64,000 nt of DNA from Nosema muscidifuracis (lineage: Eukaryota; Microsporidia; Nosematidae), in NCBI GenBank assembly GCA_028335825.1, contig JAIOKI010000028.1:235474-299473 (forward strand), in the 5' to 3' direction. Positions 35,288 to 47,260 of the stretch are shown here, in pieces (position 1 is the first letter of the stretch; every line of letters starts with the position of its first letter). The position numbers and the translations under genes are program-made. Under the pieces are notes generated by a model. The model was not told the DNA's origin. It saw only the letters and a list, made by a program, of their open reading frames with translations, and made no database searches.

Positions 35288-36542
35288 TATTATATTTTCA
35301 CAGCTTTTATAGTTTTTTTAATTAAATTTAAAGAGTTAGGTAATTAAAAATTACATTTCTTTGATTAAGATATTATTGATAATTTTCAGATTTGAATCAA
35401 TTTTATTTCTAAAATATTTTTCTTTTTTTAAATATTCATTATATAATATAATAGCATCATTTTATTTTTGAAAAATAATTGTAGAATTTCATACCTAATA
35501 AAAAATATATTTCTAAGAATGTTTTATCGAATTTTATATTTACATTTTTCATAATTTAATTTATCATTTAATTTGCAATAATTTGTTTGTTTGTTTCGAA
35601 AATAAATTAAATTAAAAATACTTAAAAAACGAAAGAAAAATAAATAGTTTTAAGTATTTATTCAGAATTAATTTTAATAAATATATATTATAAACTTCTT
35701 TAAAATAAGGAGCTACTCAAAAATATTATTTTTTGTTTGATCGATAAATTTAATAATAATTCTAAATGAATGTTTTTTTATGATTAAATACTTTTTAATT
35801 TATATTTTAGTGATTTCACAAAACGAAACACCTATGATGAATTTTAATACTCTATATATTATTGTTTTAAAAATACTAATATTTGAATATATTCCAATTG
35901 ATATATCAATAAGATAGCAGTGGGCATTACAGAATAAAAATATTTTCTTAGAAAAAAGCCATTAAAAAGTAGATTATCTGCCAAGTTAATGTATAGAATA
36001 TTTAGTTATGGTTATATGAGACAATATTATAAGCATTACGATTTACTCATTTACAAAGCTTAAAAATCTCTTTTTACAAGATCATATTGTTCCAATGAAT
36101 ATTGAAATCAGATCAAAATTTATACTATAAATAAAACTTATATATGCATATTTATAATCTTCACGGCAATCACTGAACTTTCCTTTACAATTATAGGGCA
36201 AGAATTATTACATTTGTTGAACGAAATTCTAAAAAACTTCCAATGCGCATATAGAATTGAGACAAAAAAAGCCAGACATAGATACTTCTATGACAGGCTC
36301 TATGAAGTCTCAAGAGATGGAAAATACATTATATAAACGAGGAATAAAACTAAATCAATTTCCCTTTAAAACGTTCTTTTTCAACTAATTCAATAATAGT
36401 AAATTTAAATACAATGATAAAATATTATTAAAATAAAGAGATCTATTTAGTTCTACGTAAAAGAATGTAAGATTTAATTTTATTATCAAAAGATCAATTA
36501 AGATGAGAAAGAAAATATATCAATGAACCTTTTAAGTTTTAA
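35288..36542. other. Intergenic with unassigned coding-like scraps
   Basis: No gene. The patch at 36190-36380 (plus strand, e.g. RIETKKARHRYFYDRLYEV) is less A/T-rich and coding-like, and may be mobile-element debris, but it has no recognised relative. Confidence 0.4.
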
Positions 36543-37217
36543 TTAAACATTTGCTTCAACCTTCTGTGCTTGATTTTTTTTACATTTTAAATATATATTC
36601 TGTATAAACTTATAAGTAAAAAAACCAAAGGCAGAAAAAACGAATATTCCTAATAAGTACCCATAGGGATAAATGTAATCATACATATTTTCAGATTCAT
36701 TATAATCAAGCATTTCATCAATTTTTAATATTGATCTGATATTTCTATTGGATATATTATCTAATTTAAAATGTACTAATTTTAAATTAAATTCATTGAG
36801 GCCTATAGATTTTTCGATATAATCAATTTGATAAAAGAAGTTAGGATTTTTACAATCCTTTACTGAAGTTGGTTGAATTAGTTTTACAAAACACTTGGGA
36901 TCATTTTGACATTCTTGTTTTAGTTCATATACTGCACATTGTAATTGATCATAATATATTGTATCATCATTACATAAATTTTCGATTCCCTTCGTAATTC
37001 TATCTCCTAGTGTTTGACTAAGACGATATTGTTTATAATCGTACATTACACCATCAGAAATTCTTATATTATAGTTATTACAATATACATAGTTCTTTAA
37101 TAAGAATAGATTATTAGTTGTCAAATCATGACAAATATGATCAAATTGAAAATCTGAAAAAGAATCAGCAACACAATTATGATTACATTTGCATATTTGT
37201 CTTGTAAATTGTATCAT
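36543..37217 (-). CDS. Family A: 12-cysteine protein, 5' end interrupted
   Basis: The open frame from ATG 37217 encodes 224 residues beginning MIQFTRQICKCNHNC, which is the middle of the family A cysteine core. Without upstream sequence it lacks cysteines 1 and 2. In the same frame upstream the DNA still encodes FPRC directly before this Met and NLC further on, matching the missing two cysteines. A TAA at 37281-37283 then interrupts the frame, and codons continue to Met codons at 37298 and 37340. All ten downstream cysteines and C-x8-C-x5-C are kept. Unlike the other members, the C-terminus has one membrane helix (about 187-208) and then a basic, cysteine-containing tail. Probably a recently damaged or truncated gene. 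Confidence 0.7.
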   Translation of the reverse strand: MIQFTRQICKCNHNCVADSFSDFQFDHICHDLTTNNLFLLKNYVYCNNYNIRISDGVMYDYKQYRLSQTLGDRITKGIENLCNDDTIYYDQLQCAVYELKQECQNDPKCFVKLIQPTSVKDCKNPNFFYQIDYIEKSIGLNEFNLKLVHFKLDNISNRNIRSILKIDEMLDYNESENMYDYIYPYGYLLGIFVFSAFGFFTYKFIQNIYLKCKKNQAQKVEANV

Positions 37218-37340
37218 ACATCTTGGAAAATCATTAAGAAAGTGTTCAATTTCAGAATTATTTATACATAAATTGGTTATTTAAGTATCCAATTTCATAT
37301 CATATTTAAGCACTTTGTAATTGTTTATAGTGATTTTCAT

Positions 37341-37785
37341 TTATTTTAAATTTTATAAATAAATATCACTATTGATCTAATTAATGTAATCAAAGTTTAT
37401 TTATATTAAATATTTGATTATTAATTTATTTTAACTTTCTTACAGTACACTTAAAATATACAAATTATACTATTTCTTATATAGTGATAATAATCTACAA
37501 ATCTTAGCTGTATTTATAATTTAATTAAATGTAACGATTGATACAAAAAATGAGTTACTTAAATATGAAATGTAGCTCTTATTTGTTAAATAACTATACA
37601 TTATAGATAAAATATATATAATTTGATCATTATTTTTTTTATTAATAGATTTTCTTATGCTGTATTTTTATGATACACCAAACAATTATAAAATCGAATT
37701 ATAAATTTATTTTTTTAATTCATATTTGTTGATTGGTAAATGATAAATTTATTTGCTAATAAATATAGAACTACAAAATTATTAA
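37341..37785. other. Intergenic, no gene seen
   Basis: 445 bp of A/T-rich DNA between two minus-strand genes; no C-rich start signal for the upstream family A frame. Confidence 0.5.
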
Positions 37786-39120
37786 TTAAAGTATTTTATT
37801 ATCTTCTAATATCTTTATTACACATTGCATTGTTACGTTTGACATAAATTTAATTATCATATTGTTGGAGCAACGTTTATCAAATATTCTATTTAATACG
37901 TAATAATAATCCCGTGGTTGATTTTCATCTATCAAATTTAAGAATATTCCATGAATTTCGATATTTTCTCTTAATGAATCTTTTGATTTTGTTTTATAAT
38001 ATTTTAAAAATAACTCTGATTTTTTTTTCTTTTTATATTTTGAAAAATCTTTTAAATCTAAAATAGACTTAGGATTTAAACACATAATTAAATATAATAA
38101 TCTGTCCATCAAAAAAAATTCTAAATTTTTCTTTGTATAAACTTTACCTTTTCTATAATAAATAATTATATGAAATAAAAGTCTAACTAAACAGTTAATA
38201 TTTTTTTTCCTTGTAAGAATGTCAAAAAGACATTTGTAGAGTATAATTTTGTCTAAAGGATCTTCAATAATATTTATACTTTCTATTATACATGAAATTA
38301 TTGTCTCTTTAGATATTTTCTTGTCATTGATTTCTTGATAAACTTTTTCTGTTTTTTTATTCAATTTTGTGACATTTCTTTTAGTAAATAAATAAATAGA
38401 AAAATTAAGATTTCTTTTGTACTTATAATAAATTTGATATAATTCGTTTTTTTCATTAAAGTATGCATAATTTCTTATGTTTAATTTGCTAAAGTCGAAT
38501 TCCTTAATGAATTTCATATATTTAAATATTAGATCAATATTATCAAGATATTCATTAGAATTATAAAACCCATCAATTTGAAATATGTTGGGTATAAACA
38601 TATGATTCTTCATTATATCTAATAAGATGTCTTTATAAACTTCATAAGATTTATGCTTATTGTTTATTAAATTCAATAAATATTTATAGTGAGATTTTAC
38701 TTGTTTCATATCATTGTGAAACATAGATAAAGTCTTATTAAACAAGAAAAAATCATCTATTGGAAGAATTATTGTGTTATAATGATTAGCAAGATTAATT
38801 GTTCTACTCTCATAAGATTGATTTGATTCATTTTGCAAAGTAACAGAATTTTGATCTAATTTCAGATAAAGATTGTCAATAAACGTATTTAAAGATAAAT
38901 AATCTTCGTTTATTCTGCATCTTTCTAATATCTCATAACGTATAACTGAATTATTTTCATAATTATCTGAGGTATCAATCATAAAATCAGATTCATCTAG
39001 AGGTCCCAAATCAATAGGTATGTAATCTTTACTTGGAAGTATCTCTTTTGTCACATACATCTCATTAGAATTATTCTTTGTACCATTTATAATCAAAAAG
39101 TATAGAGTTTTCAAAAACAT
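37786..39120 (-). CDS. Secreted helical protein, possible distant family B
   Basis: Intact 444-residue ORF. MFLKTLYFLIINGTKN is a plausible signal peptide. The start context is TCCATAATG. The body is Lys/Ile/Leu/Tyr-rich, predicted mainly helical, with few cysteines and no further membrane segment; a KYKKKKKSE run lies near residue 365. A block near residues 285-320 (LDKIILYKCLFDILTRKKN) resembles the family B block IYITVLKNILNNKDSK in the 41314 gene and LYKDILTSILSNKGKA in the 58989 part, so distant common origin is possible. The FxxxKY segment of family B is not evident. No known function. Confidence 0.8.
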   Translation of the reverse strand: MFLKTLYFLIINGTKNNSNEMYVTKEILPSKDYIPIDLGPLDESDFMIDTSDNYENNSVIRYEILERCRINEDYLSLNTFIDNLYLKLDQNSVTLQNESNQSYESRTINLANHYNTIILPIDDFFLFNKTLSMFHNDMKQVKSHYKYLLNLINNKHKSYEVYKDILLDIMKNHMFIPNIFQIDGFYNSNEYLDNIDLIFKYMKFIKEFDFSKLNIRNYAYFNEKNELYQIYYKYKRNLNFSIYLFTKRNVTKLNKKTEKVYQEINDKKISKETIISCIIESINIIEDPLDKIILYKCLFDILTRKKNINCLVRLLFHIIIYYRKGKVYTKKNLEFFLMDRLLYLIMCLNPKSILDLKDFSKYKKKKKSELFLKYYKTKSKDSLRENIEIHGIFLNLIDENQPRDYYYVLNRIFDKRCSNNMIIKFMSNVTMQCVIKILEDNKIL

Positions 39121-40079
39121 TATGGATATAAAATATTCAAATTTATATAATTTTTTAAATATTCACTTAATTGAAATATATTAATTTCTGTCAATAAACA
39201 AATTCTCATAACTATGAATTTATTACAATAAAAAATTATAACAATACTTTTATACACGTAATTTAACTTAGATAAATAGAATAAATTTATTCAATTTTCA
39301 AATATTGTAATGAGCAAACAATTATTTAAAAACTGATTAACTATTTTCAAATACAATAATAATAAATTAAAAAATTTATTATCTTTTTTAATCTATATAA
39401 GATTTAAGAGAATGTTTTTGATTAAATAATTTTAATTGATAACAATTTACAAAATAATATTTTTTATATAAATTAGGATGATATAATAACAAATTTACAA
39501 TCTGTATAGATGTAGATAAATTAGAAAACATAAACACAGAATATGATGTCAAAAATTAGAAAATGACTTAAGTGAATATAAAATTTCGTATGAGTTAAAA
39601 TAAATATAAAACAATATTTCTACGACTAGTAGCTTATTTTATGAATATAGAAGATGGTTAATTTTTTACAACTTGTAATAAATATTTATAATATTATTTA
39701 TGTAAATAAATACATTCATATTACATAAATCAGTAAAATTGTTAGAAATATTTATTTAATAAACAAATTATTTTTATTTTGATAATTTTTTCTATTCATC
39801 AACAATAAAACATATAAATCAATATTTAATAAATTTATGCATATTTTTGTAAATACTATCATTTTTAATCTAAGTTATGTTCTTTGATTTATTTATTATA
39901 AATAATATTTTCAATATAGATATTTCTTAAGTTGAATTCTAAAAATAAGCTTATATCATTGATTTGAACATTTAATTTATATTATCTTCAATGAAAAGAA
40001 TTCTATTATTTGTCTTATAAAATCTAAATTTCATAAAAACTAATTTTAGAATATGAAACACTATTGATAACAAAAATTC
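39121..40079. other. Intergenic, no gene seen
   Basis: A/T-rich stretch with no supported ORF or repeat. Confidence 0.5.
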
Positions 40080-40690
40080 CAAGAGTTGCGAACTGAAGCG
40101 TATTTAAAATAGATGATGACATAATCAAATTTCTTTAACAGATATGAAATGTATATGGAAACAGTAATGCAATCAATATTTTTAATATTAAAACGTCATT
40201 ATATTACAACATGGATGATTTTAAACCCTTATAAATAAGGATGAAACGAAAAAATATAATTACATTTTTAAACTCTTTTCTATTTTTAGCAAAAACTTGA
40301 CTAACAGATATAATGTGATTTTATAATTCAAGAACTGTAGAAGTAAAGAAAAGACATTAGAATGAACTGATATTAATCATTGAGAATCTCTGTACAAAAA
40401 TAAGATGAGAATTATATGTATGTAATGACGTGAGAAAGAGTTTTTACATATTTCTTGAACTATATAGAATTAAGATAGGTCTAGACGGATGTGTTCAATA
40501 CAGAGTGTTTAAAATGACTCTAGAAATATAAACATGGTCAGTTCAGAGACTCAATCTCTGAGGACCACAAATAGAGCAATTCAAATAATCGGATCCTATC
40601 AATTTGGAATAGAAAACTCAAACATGAAGATACCCAAATCTTTTATTTAAATGGTAGATTTATAATTAAATAATGAGACTTTACTTTGTT
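40080..40690 (+). mobile_element. Decayed Merlin/IS1595-like DNA transposon
   Basis: Frame-broken plus-strand remains resemble the transposase of Merlin (IS1595/ISXO2-like) elements. An N-terminal-like piece near 40085-40200 reads in part LRTEAYLK followed by MMT and FFNRYEM. Near 40480-40560 comes TDVFNTECLK, then YKHGQFRDS, matching the 'DGY..Y..L..(Y)KH..VNHS' region. Near 40600-40650 lies WNRKLKHEDTQIF, matching the 'W...KRKLK..G' helix after the last catalytic residue. Several stops and frameshifts make it inactive. No terminal inverted repeats were identified. The assignment rests on motif order only. Confidence 0.4.
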
Positions 40691-41313
40691 TTAATAGATA
40701 AGTTAAATATATTCTAATATATATCTAGATATTAATCTTTTATAGTACATATATGTTTATTTATATCGTCAATAATTAATACTAAACATCAAAACCTCTG
40801 ATTTTTTATATTTTTAAACAAAACTTAACATAAAATATCTTAATGTTTATATTTATACTGACAAAGTGATATTGTATTTTCAAAAATAGCATATTAATAT
40901 CTTAATATCTCATTCTTATTATGATGTTGAATTTCTAAGCTATCTACTACTTAATTGTTAATAAAATAGATAAAGATCCATAATTTTGATTATTAATATA
41001 CTTGTTCAATATAAAATTTTATACTAAAAAATTACACTATCTAAACATTTATTCTATCTACTAAATTTACTCATTTGAAAGTGTTATATCATCAACCAAC
41101 ATTGTGTATTATTAATATTATATATCAAAATTATTTAGAGGGTTAAAATTTTATAATAAAAAAAAGATTACAATCATCTTATAATTATAGAGAAGTTAAA
41201 AAATAAAAGAGATTATACATTCACAAAATAAATTAAATTTAAGGCCATTAATTACTATAAAATCAGAATTTATATGTATAGAGTTTAAAATATAAAATTA
41301 ACGTTTTAATAAA
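40691..41313. other. Intergenic, no gene seen
   Basis: No supported ORF; may include the 3' flank of the Merlin-like relic. Confidence 0.45.
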
Positions 41314-42939
41314 TTAATCGTTGTTATCACTCGTTAATATTTCTTCGTAAAATGTTTGAAGATATATTTTCTCAAAATTACCCTCTGAGTATTTCAAGAT
41401 CAAATTTTCATCAACTATTGATTTATCACTTATCAATTGAGAAATAAATAGAATCATTCTAGAAGGATGATCTAAAATATATTTATGATTTCTGTAAATA
41501 GGTTTATAATAAACTTTCTCAATAAAAATATTTAACTTTGTCATTATTGAGTAATCTTTGTTATCTGATAAATTCATTTTTTCTTTCACAGAAGCAAGTG
41601 ATAAAATCTGATTGAACTCTTTGAAAAAATCTAATTCATCATTCGGATTATTTGCAATATCACATAATTCAAAATATAGTAGAGTATTATATAAAGCGAA
41701 TCTAATACTCTCATAATGAGAATTAATTTGATTAGTGATATTTTTAATATCAATATTAGCACTATTTTGATAATACAAATAATCTTTAAACTGAGATTTA
41801 GTAATTATAGCTAAACTATATAGAATGTTAATCAAAATTATTCCCCTTTTTGAATCTTTATTGTTCAATATATTTTTTAAGACTGTTATATATATTTCAC
41901 TTCCTTTTAATGCATTCATTAGCCTATTTATATCCAATAAAGTTAGCCTATCCATTCCAGTAACTATTGAGTAATAATTTTTTATCCCTTCAAATTGATC
42001 TTTTGATATAGTTAGACATTCAAGATTTTCATCAAATGATATTTCTTCATCATATAAATAACATATTGAATTCCAAATTATATTTTTTTCATTTATTTTC
42101 AAATCTATTTTTCTTGTTAACCTAATATTTTCGGATTCCATATTTGTTCTTTTAAAAATAAAGTTGTCTGTAGCTTTATCAATTATTTTCAAAATCAAAT
42201 CTATTTTTAACAATTCAAAGTTGAAATTTTTAACAAATTTCAAAAATATATCTGAACCTTCTTCTGAAATAATATTATTCTTGATATAAAAATATCGAAA
42301 ATATTTAGTTAAATCAAAAGATCCTATATTAAATTTTAAAAAATACAACAGATTTTTTTCTCCGAATATAACGAGGTTAAATAATTCTTTATCATAATTT
42401 TCAACAAAATAATCTATGTATTCTATTTTTTTCTCAAACGTACATGATGCAAATTTTAAATCATTTCTAATAATAGATTTATAATTCAGATATTCTCTTT
42501 TACTTTCATCATAGTTTTCGATCATGTGAGTATAAGATGATAGATTTTTCAAAAATTCATAAAGATACATCTCATTCTTATATAAATTATCATTTTCTAC
42601 TATAAAAATATATTTTATTTCTCTATCTCCAAAAGAATACAACTGTTGAATTATTTTCGCTTTTAAGGATTCTTTAAGATTTAAATCCTCATCTAAATGT
42701 TCATCCAACTTAATAACGACAGGGTTCGTTATTCCATGAAGCTTATCAAATCTTTTTATTACTATTTCTGAACGATTTAATTCAATTATATGAATTATAT
42801 AATTTTCGTCTAAATCTAAGCATGCATAATCTCCTGTATTCAATTTATCCTGAATCTTCTCTAATAGCTGATTTTGAATATTATAATGTAGTTCAAGTAA
42901 TTCTGATAATACTAAAGTAAAAAGTAAAAATAATTTCAT
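41314..42939 (-). CDS. Family B: secreted ~540-aa helical protein
   Basis: Intact 541-residue ORF with a clear signal peptide (MKLFLLFTLVLSELLELHYN); start context TCCTTATG. The mature part is helical, acidic to neutral, Asn/Asp/Ile/Lys-rich and cysteine-poor. It aligns with the 58089-59708 gene over its length: SGDF/TGDY after the leader, LKNLSSYTHMIENYDESK against MKNLSNYSHYINDNEDSK, the FDLTKYF segment against FNFKKYV, and LLYFELCD against LMYFEMCE. Similarity to 33661-35283 is weaker but collinear. No catalytic motif or membrane segment is visible. A secreted, probably host- or interface-directed family is inferred from the leader and the local expansion. Confidence 0.85.
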   Translation of the reverse strand: MKLFLLFTLVLSELLELHYNIQNQLLEKIQDKLNTGDYACLDLDENYIIHIIELNRSEIVIKRFDKLHGITNPVVIKLDEHLDEDLNLKESLKAKIIQQLYSFGDREIKYIFIVENDNLYKNEMYLYEFLKNLSSYTHMIENYDESKREYLNYKSIIRNDLKFASCTFEKKIEYIDYFVENYDKELFNLVIFGEKNLLYFLKFNIGSFDLTKYFRYFYIKNNIISEEGSDIFLKFVKNFNFELLKIDLILKIIDKATDNFIFKRTNMESENIRLTRKIDLKINEKNIIWNSICYLYDEEISFDENLECLTISKDQFEGIKNYYSIVTGMDRLTLLDINRLMNALKGSEIYITVLKNILNNKDSKRGIILINILYSLAIITKSQFKDYLYYQNSANIDIKNITNQINSHYESIRFALYNTLLYFELCDIANNPNDELDFFKEFNQILSLASVKEKMNLSDNKDYSIMTKLNIFIEKVYYKPIYRNHKYILDHPSRMILFISQLISDKSIVDENLILKYSEGNFEKIYLQTFYEEILTSDNND

Positions 42940-45429
42940 AAGGATTAAAATTTTTTTGTTTAAATATTTTTAAAATTTAAATTAAAAAGTTTTCATAGAA
43001 ATTTAATTTTAAAAATTTTCTACATAGAAAACATTGAAACAAATAATAGTATAAATAGATAATTAGATTAATATAAATTAATTAATTAATTAAAAAAATT
43101 TTCGTTTTTTGAGCAACGTTTATATATTTACAAAATATAAATTAAAAACACTTTCAACAATAATTTATTTTCTTTGGAAGTTATATTAATAAGTTAGTGA
43201 CCATATAATCTTATTTAAAATATATAAAAGAACACGTTGTTTTTAATTTATTTAAAAATAAATTTGACATATTTTATGAAATTAAAAAAAAGTTTGTTTA
43301 ATATTTTAAACATATTCTTATTATTTTAATAAAGTTCTAAACTTATTTACACAAATCTTTAATCTGAGACTTTATTTATAGTCAGTCTTTTAGTTACATC
43401 GAGTTTGCAATATTATTAATTTTTTAAATTAGACTGAAAAAAGGAGACTTAGATAGCTAATATATAAATTTTTTTTTCAAATTATCTAAACAAAATAATT
43501 AGAATATTTATGAATATTATCTTATTGAATTATAATTTTTAAAAAAGTTTTCTTATACCTTGGATAAATTAAGAGAAATAAATAATAAGGACATGGCGTA
43601 ATAAAATTTATTTTTTTTATTTAATAAAACTTATGCAATCGCTTCTAACTGTAACAATATGTTGAAGAATCTTCTTGTCAGTTTCTTGGTCTTATGATTT
43701 GAGTGTGTCTAATACAATTTTATCAATCTTTTTCATTCTTCTGAGATCTTTCATCTTTTATAATTATTATTTAATACAATGACGTTTTTAGTAGTTAAGT
43801 AGATTAGAGACTATTTACGAAAAGTATCTTTAAATGTGTCAAGTATTAAATTTAATAGTGTATTATTTTGGAACATATTTGTCTTGATCATATTAGTTAT
43901 TATAAATTTATAACATATTTATTAATAAGTAAATATAATTGAGTTAACTTTAACGTCTGTCAGAGATATCTAGTGACACTTTAAACATTCAATAAGGAAG
44001 ATAAAATTCTCTTTGAATATTTTCTTTATGTATGTCTAATATTAATTGTGAAAGTTATTAATAGTAGACTGTATAGATACTTTCTAAGTTTTCAAAGAGC
44101 CTTTGCTAATTTTGTCTTTTTAAATATAAAAGAATGAACAAATCAATTTATAAAATCTTTCAATGTACTTTTTATCAAAATTCTTAGATATGTTATAATT
44201 ATATTAATAAAAATAATATTTGTTCTAGAATAGATACAATATCAATTTATATAAATTACGAAATTTTATTTGAAAACACGACTTATGTTTTCTGTATCAA
44301 CATCTTCTATCATTCCATTTATATCGTTAAGATTATTTAGTTTTTCTGTATGATCTGAATCACTGCCGATAATATATTTTTACTTCATATATAAAATAAA
44401 TAATAGTTGATGTAAAAGATAACAATTTTCTTTTTCTAAATCAAACACATAATAAAAGAAATTTCTTAGATTTTTCAACTATGAGATAAATATTTTTTGA
44501 AGTTTTGACCTTGAATTAATTAAAATATAAATTATCAAATTAAAAAAATTATTTGTCTCATTTATATGTAATAAATCACTAAAAACTATTTTGATTAATT
44601 AGTTCTTGATGACTCATAACGATCTAATTCATTTTCTGACCAATAGTTACTACGACATAAATAAATACTAAGTCAATAAGTATTTCATTATTTTTATTAA
44701 TTGTATATCAATATGTTAAACTTATAAGAAAAATTATTTATGTATTATTATAATGGTTATAATATCTAAATGTTTTCTTCCTTATATGTTAAAATATTTT
44801 AAAAAAATCAATAAATAAACATTAAATTAGAGATAAATACAATTGATATTTATGTTTATCGCTTTTTTAATAATATTAATTTTACATAACTATAATCATG
44901 ACCTTCATTAGAACAAGAGAAATATTGAAATCCCATATACATTAGTATAAATATTGTTTCAATGAAAAATATATACTAATTAATGAGAAAAAAGTTGATA
45001 TAAAAATTTTTATTTGTATGAATATAAATATGTTTTGTTGTGAGTATAAAAAAATTTTAAATAAATCCCTAATTTTGGTAATCTCAATATAAATTAGAAA
45101 AATGATAACATACATAAATACAAATATATCAAGATAAAAAGTCATATGAATTATGAAAATGTTATCTACAATCTCTCTTAAAGAAGATAAAGCAATGTTT
45201 GTGAATTTAAATAATGAGATTGAACTAAATATCATAGATCTTTAAAGTTATCTAAACAAAACATTTACTGGAAGATATTTACAAATTAAATAATACCCTA
45301 TGAAATATTAAATTATTCAATTATGAGGATGAAGGTAGATAGAGAAAGAGCAAAAGCATACATTGTCAATTTTTTAATATCATTAGAAATTTGATAAAAA
45401 AGAAAAGTTAATGATTAAAAAAATTGAAA
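42940..45429. other. 2.5-kb gene-poor stretch with coding scraps
   Basis: No complete gene. Minus-strand scraps near 43610-43760 (MKDLRRMKKIDKIVLDTLKS) and 44270-44345 (SDSDHTEKLNNLNDINGM) look like decayed coding DNA of unknown origin. A 97-codon minus ORF at 44942-45235 is a low-complexity hydrophobic run without a start signal and was rejected. Confidence 0.4.
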
Positions 45430-46000
45430 GACGTTAACTTTGTTATAATAGAAAAAACAAAAATTAAGAAGAATAGCTCAGTAGCAGGTGTATAGTAGAC
45501 AAAGAATATTACAGCAGGTAATCTAATTATAAAGTAAGAAATAGTAATATTCTTTTGTTGGACAGGAGAAGAGGATAAATACGAAACTTCTAGTCTTGTT
45601 TAACTTTCAAACATAAATAAAATAAACATGAGGGTCTGTTATTAATATAAATGTGCCTTAGTTAATTTATGATGAATACAATGTTAGAATATAAAGGATT
45701 GATATATTCAACATAATAAAAGATATAATTAGTGTTTTAGAGAATCAAAAAGTGATGATAAAGTTATACAAAAAAAGGAAAACTAGTTTACTCATGAAGT
45801 TGTTACAATTATAACATATAAAATTCTTATATGTATGAGGAAGGGTGTAGTTATATCATAAAATCAAGCTTATAGAGACATGAGACTTACTCTAAATCAT
45901 ATTTAATAAATGAGTCATAATATGAAAAATTAGAAATATTTTACAAATGTTGATCTTTATAAAACACCATTCAATTTCAAGAATAAGTTTGATGAATGAA
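45430..46000 (+). mobile_element. Possible second Merlin/IS1595-like relic
   Basis: A plus-strand open stretch at about 45795-45905 reads EVVTIITYKILICMRKG, then VVIS, then NQAYRDMRLTLNH. This follows the spacing of the IS1595/Merlin block 'LLPII..(I)..GT.I.SD...AY..L....HxxVNH'. Upstream sequence near 45550-45620 could hold the preceding block but is badly decayed. It is not visibly similar in DNA to the relic at 40.1 kb. Low confidence. Confidence 0.3.
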
Positions 46001-46005
46001 AATTA

Positions 46006-46254
46006 ATGCTGGTAATAATAAAGATTTATATACTGTTATTTAAGTGTGTAAACAATATAATATATAAAGAAATTGGAAAATCGAATGGTGTGCTATTTCA
46101 GAGAATAATGAATATATTGATAGATAAAGGATTAATCTTAACAAAGAAGATTAGAAGTTAAAAAGCAAGAGGTAGAGTTTTATGGAATCTTAATTTCACA
46201 GACAAATTTAAAAAAATCGAAGAAGGAAGAAGATTGTATCGTGTATTAGAATAG
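46006..46254 (+). pseudogene. Stop-interrupted ORF, winged-helix-like, unknown
   Basis: The frame from Met 46006 reads through KEIGKSNGVLFQRIMNILID, then KGLILTKKIRS, a TAA at 46158-46160, then KARGRVLWNLNFTDKFKK and EEGRRLYRVLE to a TAG at 46252-46254. The pattern (helix, short turn, helix ending in 'DKGLI', basic wing, then 'L-x-F-T-D' and a helix) is like a winged helix-turn-helix domain. The first 20 codons are hydrophobic and may not belong. It could be host or transposon-borne. Function is not recognised. Confidence 0.35.
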
Positions 46255-46379
46255 TAAATTTATAAAGAACTGTTTATTTATAATTGAGCCTATACTTAAC
46301 ATGACATAAGAAGATGTAAAATATAAATAAATAGAGAAATACATAATTTACTTTATTAGATTGAAATGAATACTACTAA

Positions 46380-47260
46380 TTGATTTAATTCTAAAAACAC
46401 AGACATTATGAATGATTTTATTTTCGAAACTAATGCATTAAGTAATAATTTTTGAATAATTTTTAGACAAATACAATACAGAAACATATTAGATAAATTA
46501 AGGATCTAAAAAAATTTATAATCATTGAGAAAGAAATATTATCAAATCTATAAAAATTGTAATAATTTAGATACTTATATTAAAAAACAATACAAAAATA
46601 GAAAATGTGATGTTTTGAGTAGAACAAGACATTATAATGAAAATAAAGACATGATCAAAAAAAGATAATTATATCTAACATTTAAATATGATTTATCGAG
46701 AAGAGAAGACAGTACATGACAATCTAAAGTCATTATATGAATATAATATTGAAGTAATGTAAAGACAAGTAAATTATACAAACTTATTGGAGTTAAAGAA
46801 CAAAACTTATCCAAGATGAAATATCGAAGAAGTAGTTTCATATAACATATGAAAAAAATTAATCACTTATAAATGAATGTATTTTAGATATTAGAAAGAT
46901 ATAAAAATGAATAAATATAAACTAATAAGTTTGTTATTCAAACCTAACCTAAAAAATAAGAAGTTCCAAAAGAACATAACAATAAGGTGTAGTTCATATT
47001 CAGATATATTAGATGAACCAATGATTTAAGTCTGAGATAATAAAAAAATTAAAATGAGTACATAAAGATATAATTTAAGAATTATGTAGACGATATGCTG
47101 TATGTAATATAGAATTCATACAAGATAAAAAATAGAATTAATTCAATAGATAAAGTTCTATAAGCTCGATATTTAGATCCATATATTATTAGAATATAAT
47201 GAACAAATTAAAAGTACTCAGATCAACTTAGCCTTATCTAGTTTATATATGTTTTAATTC
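46380..47260 (+). mobile_element. Decayed Ty3/Gypsy-like fragment (fossil)
   Basis: Plus-strand scraps follow the order of the end of a Ty3-like Pol: an RNase H/integrase-junction-like piece near 46580-46640, then a region near 46685-46740 similar in DNA to the integrase zinc-binding part of the 19.9-21.6 kb fossil, then integrase-like debris to about 47250. It is heavily broken, incomplete and looks old. Ends and terminal repeats are not visible. Confidence 0.35.

Noticed and set aside
44942-45235. 97-codon minus ORF, very hydrophobic
   Set aside because: Low-complexity Ile/Phe/Leu composition with no start signal; not distinguishable from chance.
46632-46841. 69-codon minus ORF
   Set aside because: Antisense to retroelement-like remains; hydrophobic with no start signal.
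47083-47109. YVDD-like peptide suggesting a reverse transcriptase
   Set aside because: The flanking sequence does not follow RT motif order, and the region fits integrase-side debris better; four residues can occur by chance.
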